From: Armatimonadota bacterium
GTDB lineage: Bacteria > Armatimonadota > Hebobacteria > Hebobacterales > WVXJ01
NCBI GenBank assembly: GCA_011773575.1
Contig: WVXJ01000104.1
Span: 47,419 to 53,461 of the forward strand
Reading direction: 5' to 3'
Length of the DNA: 6,043 nucleotides
Shown here piece by piece: positions 5,334 to 6,043 of this stretch (positions are counted from its first letter, which is position 1; each line of letters begins with the position of its first letter). Made by a program: the position numbers and the translations under genes. The notes below the pieces were generated by a model. The model ran no database searches, was not told where the DNA came from, and worked only from the letters and a program-made list of their open reading frames with translations.

Positions 5334-6041
5334 CTATGTTTCTGTGCTCTTGCGGGTCATCTGTTTGAGTTCGGTGACATTGCCGGCATAGGCGATGGCG
5401 TCTTCGATGGAGATGACTCCGGTTCTCCAGTATTTCACCAGGCTCTGGTTCATGGTCTGCATGCCCCAGTAGCCGCCTTCGTTGATGGCGGAATAGAGTT
5501 GACCAGTGCGGCCCTCTTCGATGAGTTTGGCGATGGTGGGGGTGTTGACCATTATCTCCACCGCGGCGACGCGGCCGGTGCCATCAGCGCGGGGAATCAA
5601 TTGTTGTGACACCACACCCAGCAGGCTGGAGGCAAGCCGCAGACATACCTGGCTTTTTTCATGGGGTGGGAAGATGCTGACAATGCGCTCGATGGTGTCG
5701 GCGGCGCTGGTGGTATGGACTGTGGAGTAAACGAGGTGGCCTGTCTCGGAAGCGGTGAGAGCGACCCGCATGGTTTCCGCGTCCCGCATCTCTCCGATGA
5801 GGATGACATCCGGTGACTGGCGCACTACGTATTTCATGGCATCATAGAAACTCTCTGTGTCAATGCTCACCTCTCGCTGGCTGACTATCGCCTTATTGTC
5901 CTTGTGAACGAACTCTATGGGATCTTCGATGGTGACGATATGGGCGCGGCGGTTGGTGTTAATGATGTCGATGAGTGAAGCGAGAGTGGTGGATTTTCCG
6001 CAGCCCGTGGGGCCGGTGACCAGCAGCAGGCCCTGATGGGG
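5334..6041 (-). CDS. pilT: PilT/PilU-type pilus ATPase, N-terminus beyond the window
   Basis: This hexameric cytoplasmic ATPase powers type IV pilus retraction and twitching motility. The 235 residues seen hold the whole catalytic domain. Walker A is GPTGCGKST (complement of 5988-6014), the Asp box is IVTIEDPIEF, and a SQREVSIDTESF segment follows. Walker B is DVILIGEMRD (complement of 5781-5810), and the His box lies in GHLVYSTVHTT. The C-terminal helices (TIAKLIEEGRTGQL, GMQTMNQSLVKYW, ISIEDAIAYAGN) match the PilT/PilU layout, including the region of the AIRNLIRE motif that retraction ATPases need. The absence of a four-Cys zinc site and the sequence of the C-terminus separate it from PilB and GspE. 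About 110-130 residues, the N-terminal PAS-like domain, should lie beyond 6043. PilT versus PilU cannot be settled. It converges on hicA with a 36-bp gap and no evident terminator between them. The stop is TAG at 5334-5336. Confidence 0.92.
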   Translation of the reverse strand, partial: PHQGLLLVTGPTGCGKSTTLASLIDIINTNRRAHIVTIEDPIEFVHKDNKAIVSQREVSIDTESFYDAMKYVVRQSPDVILIGEMRDAETMRVALTASETGHLVYSTVHTTSAADTIERIVSIFPPHEKSQVCLRLASSLLGVVSQQLIPRADGTGRVAAVEIMVNTPTIAKLIEEGRTGQLYSAINEGGYWGMQTMNQSLVKYWRTGVISIEDAIAYAGNVTELKQMTRKSTET

Positions 6042-6043
6042 GG

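Overview
This window looks like a chromosomal segment from a GC-rich, free-living bacterium that has a citrate synthase, a type IV pilus retraction-type ATPase and Shine-Dalgarno sites of the usual GGAGG kind. The phylum cannot be fixed from this sequence. The style (short GC-rich palindromes scattered between genes, an apparently leaderless gltX, a PilT-like ATPase) would fit a metagenome lineage such as Armatimonadota or Chloroflexota, but that is only an impression. TGA is an ordinary stop here: gltX and the small minus-strand gene both end with it.

Layout. Bases 1-1137 (+) hold the 3' part of a citrate synthase gene, closed by a clear intrinsic terminator (1174-1206). A separate transcription unit then carries gltX, glutamyl-tRNA synthetase (1282-2769, +). 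A TACAAT box ends only 9 bases before the gltX ATG and there is no Shine-Dalgarno site, so its mRNA may be leaderless. Bases 2770-3477 are gene-poor. They contain a 77-bp GC-rich imperfect palindrome (2879-2955), a 26-codon ORF with a strong ribosome site, and a doubtful longer ORF overlapping its stop codon. On the minus strand, 3478-3954 encodes a 158-residue Gly-rich protein with an excellent ribosome site. Its C-terminal half recalls the beta-barrel of the Rhodococcus Vap proteins, which I cannot confirm here. Bases 3955-4744 have no convincing gene. They hold a perfect anti-16S Shine-Dalgarno sequence in a hairpin loop on the minus strand, an 11-bp tandem repeat among AT-rich promoter-like sequence, and two strong hairpins.

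Bases 4745-5297 (+) are a HicB/HicA toxin-antitoxin locus. HicB looks intact. The hicA toxin gene starts in the usual overlap with the hicB stop, but it is interrupted by roughly 110-130 bp of foreign-looking, partly palindromic sequence and a TGA stop; it then resumes in the same frame with a complete HicA core and C-terminus. This is the most informative observation in the window: an antitoxin kept beside a broken toxin. Converging on it from the right edge is a PilT/PilU-type ATPase gene (5334-6041, minus strand), partial at its N-terminus.

The citrate synthase (TCA cycle entry), gltX (translation) and pilT (motility) are housekeeping functions with no evident joint pathway. The material between gltX and pilT is accessory DNA: small genes, palindromic repeats and a decaying toxin-antitoxin module.
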